From Treponema sp. OMZ 787 (GTDB lineage: Bacteria; Spirochaetota; Spirochaetia; Treponematales; Treponemataceae): a stretch of 64,000 bases of DNA. Shown here piece by piece: positions 47,161-56,166 of the stretch. The translations under genes were made by a program, and so were the position numbers. Numbering within the stretch: position 1 is the first letter of the stretch; the number at the start of each line of letters is the position of its first letter. The notes beneath the pieces were generated by a model, which made no database searches, had not been told where the DNA came from, and saw nothing but the letters and a program-made list of their open reading frames with translations. The DNA lies in NCBI RefSeq assembly GCF_024181225.1, contig NZ_CP051198.1, positions 558,001 to 622,000 on the forward strand, read 5' to 3'.

Positions 47161-48078
47161 ATGAAACCAACTCTCTTAGTTTTAGCTGCCGGAATGGGCA
47201 GCAGGTATGGAGGTGTCAAACAGATAGCTGCCGTTGGAAGGCATGACGAAACCTTGTTGGATTATGCAGTTTACGATGCAATGAATAACGGCTTCGGTAA
47301 GGTTGTCTTTATAATCAGAGAAGATATTGAAAACGATTTTAGAGAACGTTTTTTTAATAGAATTGCACGCAACTGTAATGCGGATTATGTTTTCCAATCC
47401 ATGGACGGATTTTTGACTGATGAGCAAATAAAAAGAGCTGTCAACAGAAAAAAACCTTGGGGAACTGCACATGCGATCTTGGCTGCGGAGCTCAAAATAA
47501 ATGAACCCTTTGCAGTTATAAATGCCGATGATTATTACGGCCGCTCTGCTTATAAAACTATAGCGACCCACCTTTCAACATTGTCAAATGATTCTACCGA
47601 GCATGCTATGGTCGGTTATATCTTGGATAAGACCTTGAGCCGCTCCGGCTCCGTTTCAAGAGGGGTTTGTCAGGTTGGAAACGGTTATCTTGTAGGAATT
47701 ACCGAGCATAAGGATATCGCATATAAAAAGGTTGGTTCTGTCGAAAAAATTATTTCGGAACATGAAGGTGCCGAGGTTGAATTCTCAGGTAAGGAAACCG
47801 TTTCGATGAACCTTTTCGGTTTTTCTCCTAAAATTTTCGATTTTATGAATGAGTATTTTAAAGACTTTATTCATAAGTATGCAGAAAGTGAAAAGGCCGA
47901 ATGTCTCTTGCCTGAAGGTGTAGGGGCTATGATGAAAAAGGGTCTTGGAAAGGTTAAGGTTTATACTACCACCGAAAGATGGTTCGGTATGACCTATCCC
48001 GAAGACAGAGAAATCGTTAAAAACGAGCTTGAAAATAAGGTAAAAGAAGGTTACTATCCCGAATTCTTGTGGAGGTAA
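47161..48078 (+). CDS. Sugar-phosphate nucleotidyltransferase family protein
   Basis: 305 aa, GT-A/NTP-transferase fold. Nucleotide-binding LVLAAGMGSRYGGVKQIAAV at residues 5-24, KPWGTAHAILAAE near 100 and the metal-binding AVINADDYYGRSAY near 120. The C-terminal part (ETVSMNLFGFSPKIFDFM) is typical of a family annotated as nucleotidyltransferase in many anaerobes. The sugar and nucleotide are not identifiable. Strong ribosome site AGGAGG 7 bases before the ATG. Convergent with the next gene, 5 bases apart. Confidence 0.82.
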   Translation: MKPTLLVLAAGMGSRYGGVKQIAAVGRHDETLLDYAVYDAMNNGFGKVVFIIREDIENDFRERFFNRIARNCNADYVFQSMDGFLTDEQIKRAVNRKKPWGTAHAILAAELKINEPFAVINADDYYGRSAYKTIATHLSTLSNDSTEHAMVGYILDKTLSRSGSVSRGVCQVGNGYLVGITEHKDIAYKKVGSVEKIISEHEGAEVEFSGKETVSMNLFGFSPKIFDFMNEYFKDFIHKYAESEKAECLLPEGVGAMMKKGLGKVKVYTTTERWFGMTYPEDREIVKNELENKVKEGYYPEFLWR

Positions 48079-48083
48079 AATTC

Positions 48084-48860
48084 TTATCTTTCTGCTAAGG
48101 CCTTTTCGACTTCGGGAGCAAAAAGGGCAAAGTCATATTTTGACGGGTCTTCAGGGCAAAATTCTCTGAGGCGTTCCGTAATTTCTTCGACTGCCTTGCG
48201 GTCGTTTTGTTTTCGAGTTAAGAGGCCGAGGGCTCTTCCTCTTCGGGCGCAGTGCACGTCCAAGGGGAGGTAGAGCTCAGACGGCTTAATGCTTTTCCAT
48301 AAACCGAAGTCAACTCCCTTATCATTCGATCTTACCATCCAGCGTAAAAACATATTTAATCTTTTTGCCGCAGAGCCGCCTTCCATGTCGGCTATGTGTT
48401 TTATGTTATGCGGTTCCATGTTTTTTATAAATTCTTTTCTAAATCGGCTCATCCTGCTTATCAAAGGTTCTTCCGGATTTTTAGCTTTAAATAATTCTTC
48501 AAAATTTGAGCCCGATAAATAAATGCGTCTTATAGCCTTTGCTATGGCAAGGCTGTCTTCTCCATTTAAGGTGCGGTGATAAAAGGTGCTTACCGTTTTT
48601 AACTGAGCCGGAGTGCTTTGAGTTAAGAACGCATGAGGTTGATTTTGTAAGAGAGCCATCAATTTATCCGCACTTTTTAAAATTGCTGTTCTGTTTCCCC
48701 ATGCAAAAATAGAAACAAAAAAACCTGCAATTTCTATGTCTTCTTTTTTAGAAAAACGGTGCGGAATACTTATCGGATCGGCAGGTATAAAGGCCGGTTT
48801 TTCGTACTTTATTACCAACTTGTCAAGAGTTTTTTTTAGGTCTTTAAATTTAGTGTCCAT
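48084..48860 (-). CDS. TIGR02757 (DUF2400) family protein
   Basis: 258 aa cytoplasmic protein. Diagnostic blocks of the family are DPISIPHRFSKKEDIEIAGF, SIFAWGNRTAIL, RLNMFLRWMVRSNDKGVDFG and LYLPLDVHCARRGRALGLLT. The last two resemble helix-hairpin-helix DNA glycosylase fold elements, so a nucleic-acid role is possible. No function is established. It is followed by parB 18 bases upstream on the same strand, hence may be cotranscribed from parA. Confidence 0.85.
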   Translation of the reverse strand: MDTKFKDLKKTLDKLVIKYEKPAFIPADPISIPHRFSKKEDIEIAGFFVSIFAWGNRTAILKSADKLMALLQNQPHAFLTQSTPAQLKTVSTFYHRTLNGEDSLAIAKAIRRIYLSGSNFEELFKAKNPEEPLISRMSRFRKEFIKNMEPHNIKHIADMEGGSAAKRLNMFLRWMVRSNDKGVDFGLWKSIKPSELYLPLDVHCARRGRALGLLTRKQNDRKAVEEITERLREFCPEDPSKYDFALFAPEVEKALAER

Positions 48861-48878
48861 TATGTCCTGCTTAATTGA

Positions 48879-49772
48879 CTAGTTTAATTTTTGATATAAC
48901 ATATCCAAATCATCTTTTGAAAAGTATGATATTTCGACAACTCCTTTTTTTAAGTCTCCTTTTATTTGCACCTTTGTTCCCAAGGAATTTATAAATTGCT
49001 GCTCAATATCTCTTAACTCAAAATCATCGGTAGAAAGAGATGGAGCTTCTTTTTTTTGCTTTTTTGTTATGCGTCCGATTCCCGAATTAAGATCGGCTGC
49101 CATTGACTCGGCTTCTCGGACCGACATATCCGATTCTAAAATTCTTGTAAAAAGAATTTTTTGATCGGCAGGATTTACTATGGATAGTAGAGAGCGTGCA
49201 TGACCCGCCGAGATTTTATTTACCCGCAAAGCCTCTTTCATTTCCTCGGGCAGTTTTAATATTCTTAAACTGTTTGTAATTGCCGACCGGCTTTTTCCGA
49301 CCCTTTTTGCAAGCTCTTCTTGGTTTATGCGGGTGAGTTCCATAATCTCTTGATAGGCAAGGGCTTCATCGACTGCATTTAGGTCTTCCCTCTGAATGTT
49401 TTCGATGAGAGCAACTTCAAGTTTCTTTTTTTCTTCAAAGCTGCGAAGGATTACAGGAACGGTTTCTAAGCCTAAACTGACGGCGGCTCTTGTGCGCCTT
49501 TCGCCTGCTACTATAAAATAACCCTTGTCCTCATGTTTTTCGGCTACAATCGGCTGAATTATTCCGTGTTCTTTTATTGATTCTGCAAGTTCGTTTATTT
49601 TTTCTTCATCAAAAGTTTTTCGAGGCTGATAGGGATTGGGCTGAAGTAGTTTTGGGTCAAGATTGATAATTGAATCTTCGGAAATATTTAGTGTTTCCTG
49701 CACTGTATGATTTGAAGGTTGCTCTTCCAATAGGGCATCGAGGCCCCGTCCTAATGCCGATTTTTTAGCCAC
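48879..49772 (-). CDS. parB: Chromosome partitioning protein ParB (CTPase/DNA-binding)
   Basis: 297 aa. N-terminal LGRGLDALLEE, CTP-binding ParB motif GERRTRAAVSLGLETVPVIL near residues 90-110, IENIQREDLNAVDEALAYQE near 123, and a helix-turn-helix NQEELAKRVGKSRSAITNSL near 155-175. The C-terminal dimerisation domain follows a Lys-rich linker. The start codon is GTG 49772, inside the end of parA (8-base overlap). Binds parS sites; none is seen in this window. Confidence 0.94.
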   Translation of the reverse strand: MAKKSALGRGLDALLEEQPSNHTVQETLNISEDSIINLDPKLLQPNPYQPRKTFDEEKINELAESIKEHGIIQPIVAEKHEDKGYFIVAGERRTRAAVSLGLETVPVILRSFEEKKKLEVALIENIQREDLNAVDEALAYQEIMELTRINQEELAKRVGKSRSAITNSLRILKLPEEMKEALRVNKISAGHARSLLSIVNPADQKILFTRILESDMSVREAESMAADLNSGIGRITKKQKKEAPSLSTDDFELRDIEQQFINSLGTKVQIKGDLKKGVVEISYFSKDDLDMLYQKLN

Positions 49773-50520
49773 GGTTTAATACCTCATCTGCAAGTTTTTC
49801 GTAACTTCGTGCTCCGGTGCATTTCGCATCATAATTGCAAATAGGTACCCCATGCGATGGGGCTTCGGATAATCTTACATTCCGCGGAACAATGGTCGAA
49901 AAAACCTTATCCTTAAAATATGAAGATACCTGCTGTACAACTTCTTGAGCAAGATTCGTTCTTGAATCGAACATGGTAAAAAATATTCCGCCTATTTCAA
50001 GGGAAGGATTAAGGTTTTGCTGTACCCTTTGTACTGTCTGCAAAAGGAGGGTTAATCCTTCAAGGGCAAAGTATTCGCATTGGAGCGGTATATACACTTG
50101 GTCGGCTGCCGTGAGTCCGTTTAATGTCAAAATGCCCAAGGACGGAGGACAGTCGATTAGGATATAATCGTATTCGCTTTTTACTGTTTCGATAATGTTT
50201 TTAAGATAGAATTCCCTGTCTGCTTCTTCTACAAGTTCTACCGTTGCTCCCGAAAGGTCTATTGAAGCCGGGATTGCTGATAGGTTTTTTACCGTAGTAG
50301 GGTAGATGGTGTTTTTTATTGAGGTCTTTTGGGCAAGGGCATCATAAACGGTCGGCCGCTTTTTTTGAATACCGACACCTGAAGACATATTCCCCTGAGG
50401 GTCAAAGTCTATTAAAAGAGTTTTTTTTCCTGCCAGTGCAATGTAAGCACCCAAATTAATCACGGAAGTCGTCTTCCCGACCCCGCCCTTTTGGTTTACA
50501 AAAACAAATGTTTTTCCCAT
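49765..50520 (-). CDS. parA: Chromosome partitioning ATPase ParA/Soj
   Basis: 251 aa. Deviant Walker A KGGVGKTTSVINLG at residues 10-23, DFDPQGNMSSGVG near 40, DYILIDCPPSLGILTLNG near 115. Drives chromosome segregation with ParB through ATP-dependent DNA binding. The ATG at 50520 has no Shine-Dalgarno sequence; TATAAT lies only 8 bases before it, indicating a leaderless mRNA. Confidence 0.95.
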   Translation of the reverse strand: MGKTFVFVNQKGGVGKTTSVINLGAYIALAGKKTLLIDFDPQGNMSSGVGIQKKRPTVYDALAQKTSIKNTIYPTTVKNLSAIPASIDLSGATVELVEEADREFYLKNIIETVKSEYDYILIDCPPSLGILTLNGLTAADQVYIPLQCEYFALEGLTLLLQTVQRVQQNLNPSLEIGGIFFTMFDSRTNLAQEVVQQVSSYFKDKVFSTIVPRNVRLSEAPSHGVPICNYDAKCTGARSYEKLADEVLNRG

Positions 50521-50528
50521 AATGCTTT

Positions 50529-50557
50529 ATTATACATGATTTTTAATATTTATGTAA
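50529..50557 (-). promoter_or_regulatory. parA promoter, leaderless
   Basis: Minus strand TTACAT (50557-50552), 17-base spacer, TATAAT (50534-50529), then 8 bases to ATG 50520. Confidence 0.5.
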
Positions 50558-50626
50558 GGGGTTTTTTGCTCTTGTATGTCAACAAACCAGATAAGGTATA
50601 TTTCTTCTTTTATTTTCTATACCGAT

Positions 50627-53245
50627 TTAAAGCAATACGCCGCAGTTCTGTAATATGTCTTTTGCAGAACCGATAGCTGTTGGTTCATTCATACTTGTTC
50701 CTGCTGCGAGAAACAGAGGCTGAAACTTTTTAATGAGTTCGGGCTCCGGTCTATTGGACTCATTCATTATACTGATTAAAAAATATACAAAAGGAGTGAT
50801 GTTTTCATCCTTGCGATGCATATATTGAGCTGCTATATTTTTATGATCTACGAGAAACATTTCCAAGCAATCCCATGATCCAAAATGAATAGCACGGTTA
50901 ATAAAATTATTTTTTATAACAAAATTTACTGCTTCAGGTATTATTCCTATAGAAACATTTAAATCTGCTCCTGCATTTATTAATTTTTTGCATACTAAAA
51001 CATCATTTTTTTCGCATGCAAGGAGGAGTACATTTGATTTTACACCGATTCGATTGGTCATAACAAAATCATCAATATTTTTTGTTCTTTCAATTAACAT
51101 ATCAATGATAGAATTTACTTTTTCCTCTTTTTTTGTCATTGTTTCAGAGTCTTCTTTAAAGTTTTGGATAATAGACTCAAGAAATTTTACATAATTAGGA
51201 TTACTAAAAAAATAGTCATTCTTTTCATCAGCAGACAATCCCGGTACGGATAAGTTTTTGTAGTTTATATTTGGAGTTTCCATACAAGCCTTTGCCATCA
51301 ATGCAGGATTTAAACCGCTATATTTATAATTTAGGGCATAGTAAAGAGGTGATAATTCATCTGCCGATATATAAAAATCCTCTTTAAAATATTTAGAACT
51401 ATCAAGCATTTTTTCTAATACGGCGGCAAGAATTTCCGGATCTAATGTTTCAATTGCTGTTTGCAGAGGAGCAATTTTTCTTCTATTTGTTTCTGTAAAT
51501 AAATGTTTTTTATCGGTTCTTTTTAATATTTCAAAAAAAAGCTGCTGTATTTGTGTGTTTTGTCTCTTCTTGTAACATGTTAATATTTCATGGACCGGAT
51601 AGCAGTTATTGGTATTTGGTATGTTTAGATCTAAACTAGGATATAGCCCTTTGTTTAAATAGCGTTCGGCAATATCATACATATTGAAAGTAATAGCTTT
51701 AGAAATCGGAGTATATGCTACATTATGGTCTGAAGGAAGGATCTGATTTATTTTTTTATCGCTAATATCGAGTAGTTGTTTACGGAGCTCTTTTTTTTGA
51801 TCTTCAAAATTTGTATCGTATATCTTTATACCGCAGCTTGAAAGCATATCGCTTGAGGCTATCTCTGTTTGTGCAGGAAATCGGTTCCAAAAATTTTGAG
51901 GGCAATTATAAAACACGTTGTAGGAATCACTTATGTCATTTAACAATAAATCAAATGCAAGACCAAAATCATAAAATTCTTTTGTTGTTTTATCGAGAGG
52001 AGTTTTTGTTTCTGTAGGAGTAGAGCTTTTTTGAATTCTTGATCGTGATTGTTTTGGATTTTTTTTGAAATCGTAATATGCAGAAACGGAAATTGCTTCA
52101 TGTATAAAATCCTCTAAACTTTTTCCGGCAAAATATTTATACTTTTGAAAAGCTTTTAAGTACTGATTTATAGCTTCTTCAAGATTGTTCAAATTATCCG
52201 ACTCGGTATACTTTATTACATAATCTTTTGCACAAAACCATATTTCCCAAAAATCTTTAGAATGAGGCAGCTTTGTCCGTATGTGATGAGAGTCTTCATA
52301 AAATTTTTGTATACTGGAGCGGGTGTTTTTTAGTTTTAATTTATCAAAATATTCGGCATAATGGTTAATACTTTTCAACATTTGCATATTTGTATTTTGG
52401 TCTATAAAATTACATACTTTTAGGTTCCATTGATAAATATTTTTCGTATAATCATTGATTATAAGCTGTTCGAGTTTATACCAATCATTTTTTTTTAAAG
52501 ATATAAATTCCAGATTTTCCCGTAAATTATGATAAAAATAAAAATTGATGAATATTTCTGCATATTCTTTATCAATATTAAAAACAGTTTTTAAAAGAGG
52601 ATAAAAAATATCCCATGTGGGCAGTTTATTTTCTTTTCGGCATTTTTCTAAAGAGCGTTTTGTGCGGCTAAAATTGTCGGTGTTTTTATCGGTCATATAC
52701 TCTGAAACTTTGTTATAAAATTCTTCATATGTAAGGTCCGCACTTCTTACGGCTTCGTTAAAAAGAGTTTCAAATTTGATACGGCTCGTCATTTGTATAT
52801 ATTCATAGATAGGACTTTCAGGCTGCTGCCGTAATATGCAATCATAGATAGTTTTTTTTGAGAGATTGTTTTGGGTATTTTCAAAGGGACGAATGCCTGC
52901 AATTGAAATTATATAGTGCCATATCAGATGATTATAAAAAATTTGACAATAGCTCATTTTTTTTGTTTCCCATTGCCTTCCATCTAATGATTTTTTTTGA
53001 GTAAATTCTATAAGAGTCAGATTAAATTCTTCTTCAAGAGCGGCAAAAAATCTTCTTACTCTACCGAAAATGGAGTTTTCATGGGTATACCTAAATTTAT
53101 AAAAAGAACCTCTTTCTTTGTATGCATCATTTAATTCTGATTCGCTTAATGTGTTTGTTTTAATAAGAGCATCTTTTCCGCATATACCTACAATAAAATG
53201 AGTTATTTGACTTAAAGTTATATTTCCATACGTATTTTTTGCCAT
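50627..53245 (-). CDS. Large ankyrin-repeat protein
   Basis: 872 aa, AT-rich gene. The C-terminal half (about 520-830) contains degenerate ankyrin repeats: TPISKAITFNMYDIAERYLN, APLQTAIETLDPEILAAVLE and the clearest one VLLLACEKNDVLVCKKLINA followed by GADLN. The N-terminal 450 residues are helical and unassigned; a segment near 150-250 (LTYEEFYNKVSEYM, KSRRK-type spacing, CRKENKLPTWDIFYPLLKTV) resembles a small helix-turn-helix fold, which is tentative. No signal peptide. Its promoter faces away from the operon starting at 53376, so the two sides may form one accessory system. Leaderless start: TAAGAT lies 8 bases before the ATG. Confidence 0.78.
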   Translation of the reverse strand: MAKNTYGNITLSQITHFIVGICGKDALIKTNTLSESELNDAYKERGSFYKFRYTHENSIFGRVRRFFAALEEEFNLTLIEFTQKKSLDGRQWETKKMSYCQIFYNHLIWHYIISIAGIRPFENTQNNLSKKTIYDCILRQQPESPIYEYIQMTSRIKFETLFNEAVRSADLTYEEFYNKVSEYMTDKNTDNFSRTKRSLEKCRKENKLPTWDIFYPLLKTVFNIDKEYAEIFINFYFYHNLRENLEFISLKKNDWYKLEQLIINDYTKNIYQWNLKVCNFIDQNTNMQMLKSINHYAEYFDKLKLKNTRSSIQKFYEDSHHIRTKLPHSKDFWEIWFCAKDYVIKYTESDNLNNLEEAINQYLKAFQKYKYFAGKSLEDFIHEAISVSAYYDFKKNPKQSRSRIQKSSTPTETKTPLDKTTKEFYDFGLAFDLLLNDISDSYNVFYNCPQNFWNRFPAQTEIASSDMLSSCGIKIYDTNFEDQKKELRKQLLDISDKKINQILPSDHNVAYTPISKAITFNMYDIAERYLNKGLYPSLDLNIPNTNNCYPVHEILTCYKKRQNTQIQQLFFEILKRTDKKHLFTETNRRKIAPLQTAIETLDPEILAAVLEKMLDSSKYFKEDFYISADELSPLYYALNYKYSGLNPALMAKACMETPNINYKNLSVPGLSADEKNDYFFSNPNYVKFLESIIQNFKEDSETMTKKEEKVNSIIDMLIERTKNIDDFVMTNRIGVKSNVLLLACEKNDVLVCKKLINAGADLNVSIGIIPEAVNFVIKNNFINRAIHFGSWDCLEMFLVDHKNIAAQYMHRKDENITPFVYFLISIMNESNRPEPELIKKFQPLFLAAGTSMNEPTAIGSAKDILQNCGVLL

Positions 53246-53253
53246 ACGGGATA

Positions 53254-53282
53254 ATCTTAATATAAAATGATAAAAATATCAA
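53254..53282 (-). promoter_or_regulatory. Promoter of the ankyrin gene, leaderless
   Basis: Minus strand TTGATA (53282-53277), 17-base spacer, TAAGAT (53259-53254), 8 bases to ATG 53245. Confidence 0.45.
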
Positions 53283-53375
53283 TAATTGTCAAAAAAATTT
53301 TCCCTTGAAAAATGTATATAAAATTATGTTGTATTGATTTATATTTTTCATACAAAAAAGATAGGAGAGTTAGCT

Positions 53376-53726
53376 ATGTTACAAGAAAAAAAACGAAAGT
53401 TGAAAAATCTAACCGATTATAATGAAGCCGGTGTTTTTGGTTTATACGAGCTAAAGATGCTTCGAAAACAGCTTAAGAGATTATTTAACGGCTATAGCCG
53501 AATGACTTCTGCAATGGTAAAAGAGTTAGATATTTTAGGCCTACATCTTATACGGAAAGATTCACATTTTGTCTTTTCGTATAACATAAACGGTAAAAAA
53601 CTGATATTTGAAATTGCCTCAACCCCAAGTGATTATCGTAGCGGCCTTAATAATGTGTGTACAATATGCAGAAGAATAACGAAAGAATTGTGTGAAGATA
53701 AAGATACATCAAAGGGAAACTTGTGA
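53376..53726 (+). CDS. Small HicA-like protein, first gene of the J-domain/vWA operon
   Basis: 116 aa. Starts MLQEKKRKLKNLTDYNEAG with AGGAGAG 6 bases upstream. The C-terminal half, ELDILGLHLIRKDSHFVFSY followed by NGKKLIFEIASTPSDYRSG, has the order of the HicA/dsRBD-like fold: helix, G-x-x-x-R-x-x-S-H strand with conserved His, then two strands and helix. HicA proteins are mRNA-cleaving toxins, but no HicB antitoxin lies beside it, so a binding role inside the system is as likely. The assignment is by pattern only. It is followed 1 base later by the J-domain gene. Confidence 0.6.
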   Translation: MLQEKKRKLKNLTDYNEAGVFGLYELKMLRKQLKRLFNGYSRMTSAMVKELDILGLHLIRKDSHFVFSYNINGKKLIFEIASTPSDYRSGLNNVCTICRRITKELCEDKDTSKGNL

Positions 53727-53727
53727 T

Positions 53728-55158
53728 ATGAACTTGTTGCATACATTTATCAGAAAACCTAGTAAAAAACAAATTCGTGCTCAAGAAGAGGCTTTGAGAC
53801 TTAAGCAAGAAAGGGAATTAAAAGAAGATCTTGAGCAACATATAAAGGATTCAAAAGAAATTCAAAATTCTAATCTTGAAGTACAACAAAACTCTTTACT
53901 GCTTGCTGGTGAAAATCATAAGTTAAACCAAGAAATGAAAATGCTTATTGCTGAATATGAGCAAAAAGATCTTTCTCTGAAAGAAAAGGAAAATATCCTA
54001 TTAAAACGTGAAAATGAACTTAATGATAAACATAAAGAAATTGATGAGCGGATTGCAGAAATTCGCAAAGAAGAAATTTTAATTGAAGGACGGAAAAACG
54101 AATTACTAAGAAATGAAAAAAGAGTAGAGAAAAAAGATACAGAGCTTAATGAAGAAAGAAAAAATATAAAAGAACAAAAAAAAGAAGCTTCTGAATCGAA
54201 AGAAAAATATGAAAATTTGAAAGATGAGTTGGAAGCAAAAAGGGAAGTCACTGAAAGACTAAATGAAGAGGCTGCCGAAAAAAACAGAAAAAATTCTAAA
54301 TTGGAAGCAGAAATAGAGTCCATTTATAAAAAAGCAAAGATTGTGGCCGCTCAGACAAAAAAGAAAGAAGATGAGTTTGAACAAAAACGTGCAGAAATTG
54401 AGAATTCTCTCAAAGAAAAAATTGATGAATATGACCGAAAAATAAAAGACTTAGATAAACTTCGGGAAACCATCAATGATGTTGAGTTTGATTCTACTGA
54501 GGACGGCAAGCAGGCAAAAATAGTTGTAAAAGAAGCTATACGCCAAAGTTTAAAATCGCTTGAAGATATTCAAACGCGGTTTAAGGAGGTTGAAGAAAAG
54601 TACTGTGATGGAACATTTAAAGGCTTTGCTGTTCCAATAGGTGAAATTGATAAGAATTTTGAAGAATTAAAACTTCAATTTGAACAGATAAAAGACCATG
54701 CTGAAAGTAACGGATTATATGATGAGGTAAAAGATTGGTTGTCATTTATTCAAGAATATATTATTAAAGCGGATGAAGAACGGGCTAAATGGGAGTTTTC
54801 TGAATGTTATCGCAATATTTTATTTGGACTGGCTTCATGCAAAAATTATGAAATGCTTATTGGTGTTTTGAATACATGGTCAAGCAGTCAAGATGAATCT
54901 GAGGATGAAGAGGATGTAACTGATTTCACGGATTATTATGAAATACTACATATTGATAAAAATGCTTCTGATGAAGAAATAAAAAAAGCATATAGTAATC
55001 TTGCAAAAGAATATCATCCTGATAAACAGTATGGAAAAAGTGATGAAGAAAAAGCTGAAGCAGAAGAAAAAATGCGGCAGCTAAATGAAGCAAAAGATAT
55101 TTTATTAGACAAAAATAAACGAAAAATTTTTGATGAAAAAAGAAATCAATATAGATAA
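53728..55158 (+). CDS. Long coiled-coil protein with C-terminal J domain
   Basis: 476 aa. Residues about 15-260 are almost all charged heptad-type sequence (KEKENILLKRENELNDKHKE and similar), a long coiled coil. A linker domain of about 100 residues follows (VKEAIRQSLKSLEDIQTRFK...). The end is a J domain: DYYEILHIDKNASDEEIKKA with the HPD motif in KEYHPDKQYG near residue 430 and the closing helix LNEAKDILLDKNKRKIFDEK. HPD predicts DnaK recruitment. ATG 53728 is one base after the previous stop (AAGGG upstream). It ends 10 bases before the vWA gene. No zinc-finger DnaJ region, so it is not housekeeping DnaJ. Confidence 0.85.
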   Translation: MNLLHTFIRKPSKKQIRAQEEALRLKQERELKEDLEQHIKDSKEIQNSNLEVQQNSLLLAGENHKLNQEMKMLIAEYEQKDLSLKEKENILLKRENELNDKHKEIDERIAEIRKEEILIEGRKNELLRNEKRVEKKDTELNEERKNIKEQKKEASESKEKYENLKDELEAKREVTERLNEEAAEKNRKNSKLEAEIESIYKKAKIVAAQTKKKEDEFEQKRAEIENSLKEKIDEYDRKIKDLDKLRETINDVEFDSTEDGKQAKIVVKEAIRQSLKSLEDIQTRFKEVEEKYCDGTFKGFAVPIGEIDKNFEELKLQFEQIKDHAESNGLYDEVKDWLSFIQEYIIKADEERAKWEFSECYRNILFGLASCKNYEMLIGVLNTWSSSQDESEDEEDVTDFTDYYEILHIDKNASDEEIKKAYSNLAKEYHPDKQYGKSDEEKAEAEEKMRQLNEAKDILLDKNKRKIFDEKRNQYR

Positions 55159-55168
55159 GGAGAGTTAT

Positions 55169-56113
55169 ATGTCTGAATTAAGCAAATTGAATCTTCCGGT
55201 TATTCAAAGTAAAAAAAGTGTTGTAAAGCACCAAACCGGAGCTAAAAAAATTGCAGCAATCGATCTTTCGAAAAACACGGCTGTACATAAAATATTGAAT
55301 ACAAAAGATTCAATACAACACGAGTTAATTGATAAAAATAGAGGTTTGGATTTGATGTTAGTTGGAGATTTAACGGCTTCGATGACTGAATATCACGTTT
55401 TGTTAAAACGTAAATTTAAAGAGCTTTGTATTAAATTATTTTCACTAATTAAAAATTTAAGAGTTGGTATAATTTTTTATTTAGACTATGATCGGCATTT
55501 ACCATATGTTACCTCAATATGTCAACCTACTTCCGATGTTGAAAGAATATACAGCTTTATAGAAACAACCCCGGTTGATAATTTTGGAAATAGCACATTT
55601 GAGGAAGCTGTTGAGACCGCTTTAAATGATCTTTTACACAATATTCAATGGAAAGAATTACATACCCGCTCTGTTGTTTTATTTGGAGATGCCCGTCCTC
55701 ATAATTGTCATGAATGTCCTGAAGGTTATGATTTTTGGGGTATTACTAAGGATTTATACAGCTTCAGTACGACAATTAACAGTGTATATTGCGGCAAGTA
55801 TTTTGAACAAAGTATGCAGGATTTGTATTCTATTGAAATAGGAGATTTTCGTAAAAGGATAGAAAATTTAAATCATGATGCTTTTTTTTCTTGGATTGCA
55901 AATGTCACCGGAGGAATGGCATTGGCAATAAAAGATATTGATGATTTAATCGATATTATAATTACATCTGCTGCAAAAGATGCAGGAAAACTTGATGATT
56001 TAGAAATGACAGTAAAAAATGAACCTAAAAAGCTTAATTTGGTAAAACTTGCTAAAAAGGCAGAGCTGCGAAAACTCTCTACTGGAAATCGGAAACTGAT
56101 TGAAGGTAAATGA
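55169..56113 (+). CDS. vWA-domain protein (alpha-kinase-vWA-like)
   Basis: 314 aa. A von Willebrand A domain spans about residues 58-240. The MIDAS motif is LMLVGDLTASM (D-x-T-x-S) near residue 66. Further blocks FYLDYDRHLPYVTS, DNFGNSTFEEAVETALNDLL and VLFGDARPHNCHE resemble the vWA of VwkA-type proteins (which read ...GGGD.PEA... and ...DAPPH). It lacks a signal peptide and is thus cytoplasmic. The C-terminus is a short basic helix. AAGGAGAG is placed before ATG 55169. Third gene of the operon; the vWA may bind its J-domain partner or the ankyrin protein. Confidence 0.82.
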   Translation: MSELSKLNLPVIQSKKSVVKHQTGAKKIAAIDLSKNTAVHKILNTKDSIQHELIDKNRGLDLMLVGDLTASMTEYHVLLKRKFKELCIKLFSLIKNLRVGIIFYLDYDRHLPYVTSICQPTSDVERIYSFIETTPVDNFGNSTFEEAVETALNDLLHNIQWKELHTRSVVLFGDARPHNCHECPEGYDFWGITKDLYSFSTTINSVYCGKYFEQSMQDLYSIEIGDFRKRIENLNHDAFFSWIANVTGGMALAIKDIDDLIDIIITSAAKDAGKLDDLEMTVKNEPKKLNLVKLAKKAELRKLSTGNRKLIEGK

Positions 56114-56129
56114 GTTATTATGTATGAGC

Positions 56130-56159
56130 TTGACATCCCCCTTTAAAGAATAGTAAAAT
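56130..56159 (+). promoter_or_regulatory. Promoter of the TIM-barrel gene, leaderless
   Basis: TTGACA (56130-56135), 18-base spacer, TAAAAT (56154-56159), then 7 bases to ATG 56167. No Shine-Dalgarno sequence. Confidence 0.6.
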
Positions 56160-56166
56160 ACTTATT

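Noticed and set aside
48879-50520. oriC or parS near parAB
   Set aside because: No dnaA, DnaA-box cluster or TGTTTCACGTGAAACA-like site was seen.
53916-54323. Serine/phenylalanine-rich antisense ORF opposite the coiled coil
   Set aside because: Composition is the expected complement of Lys/Glu-rich coding sequence.
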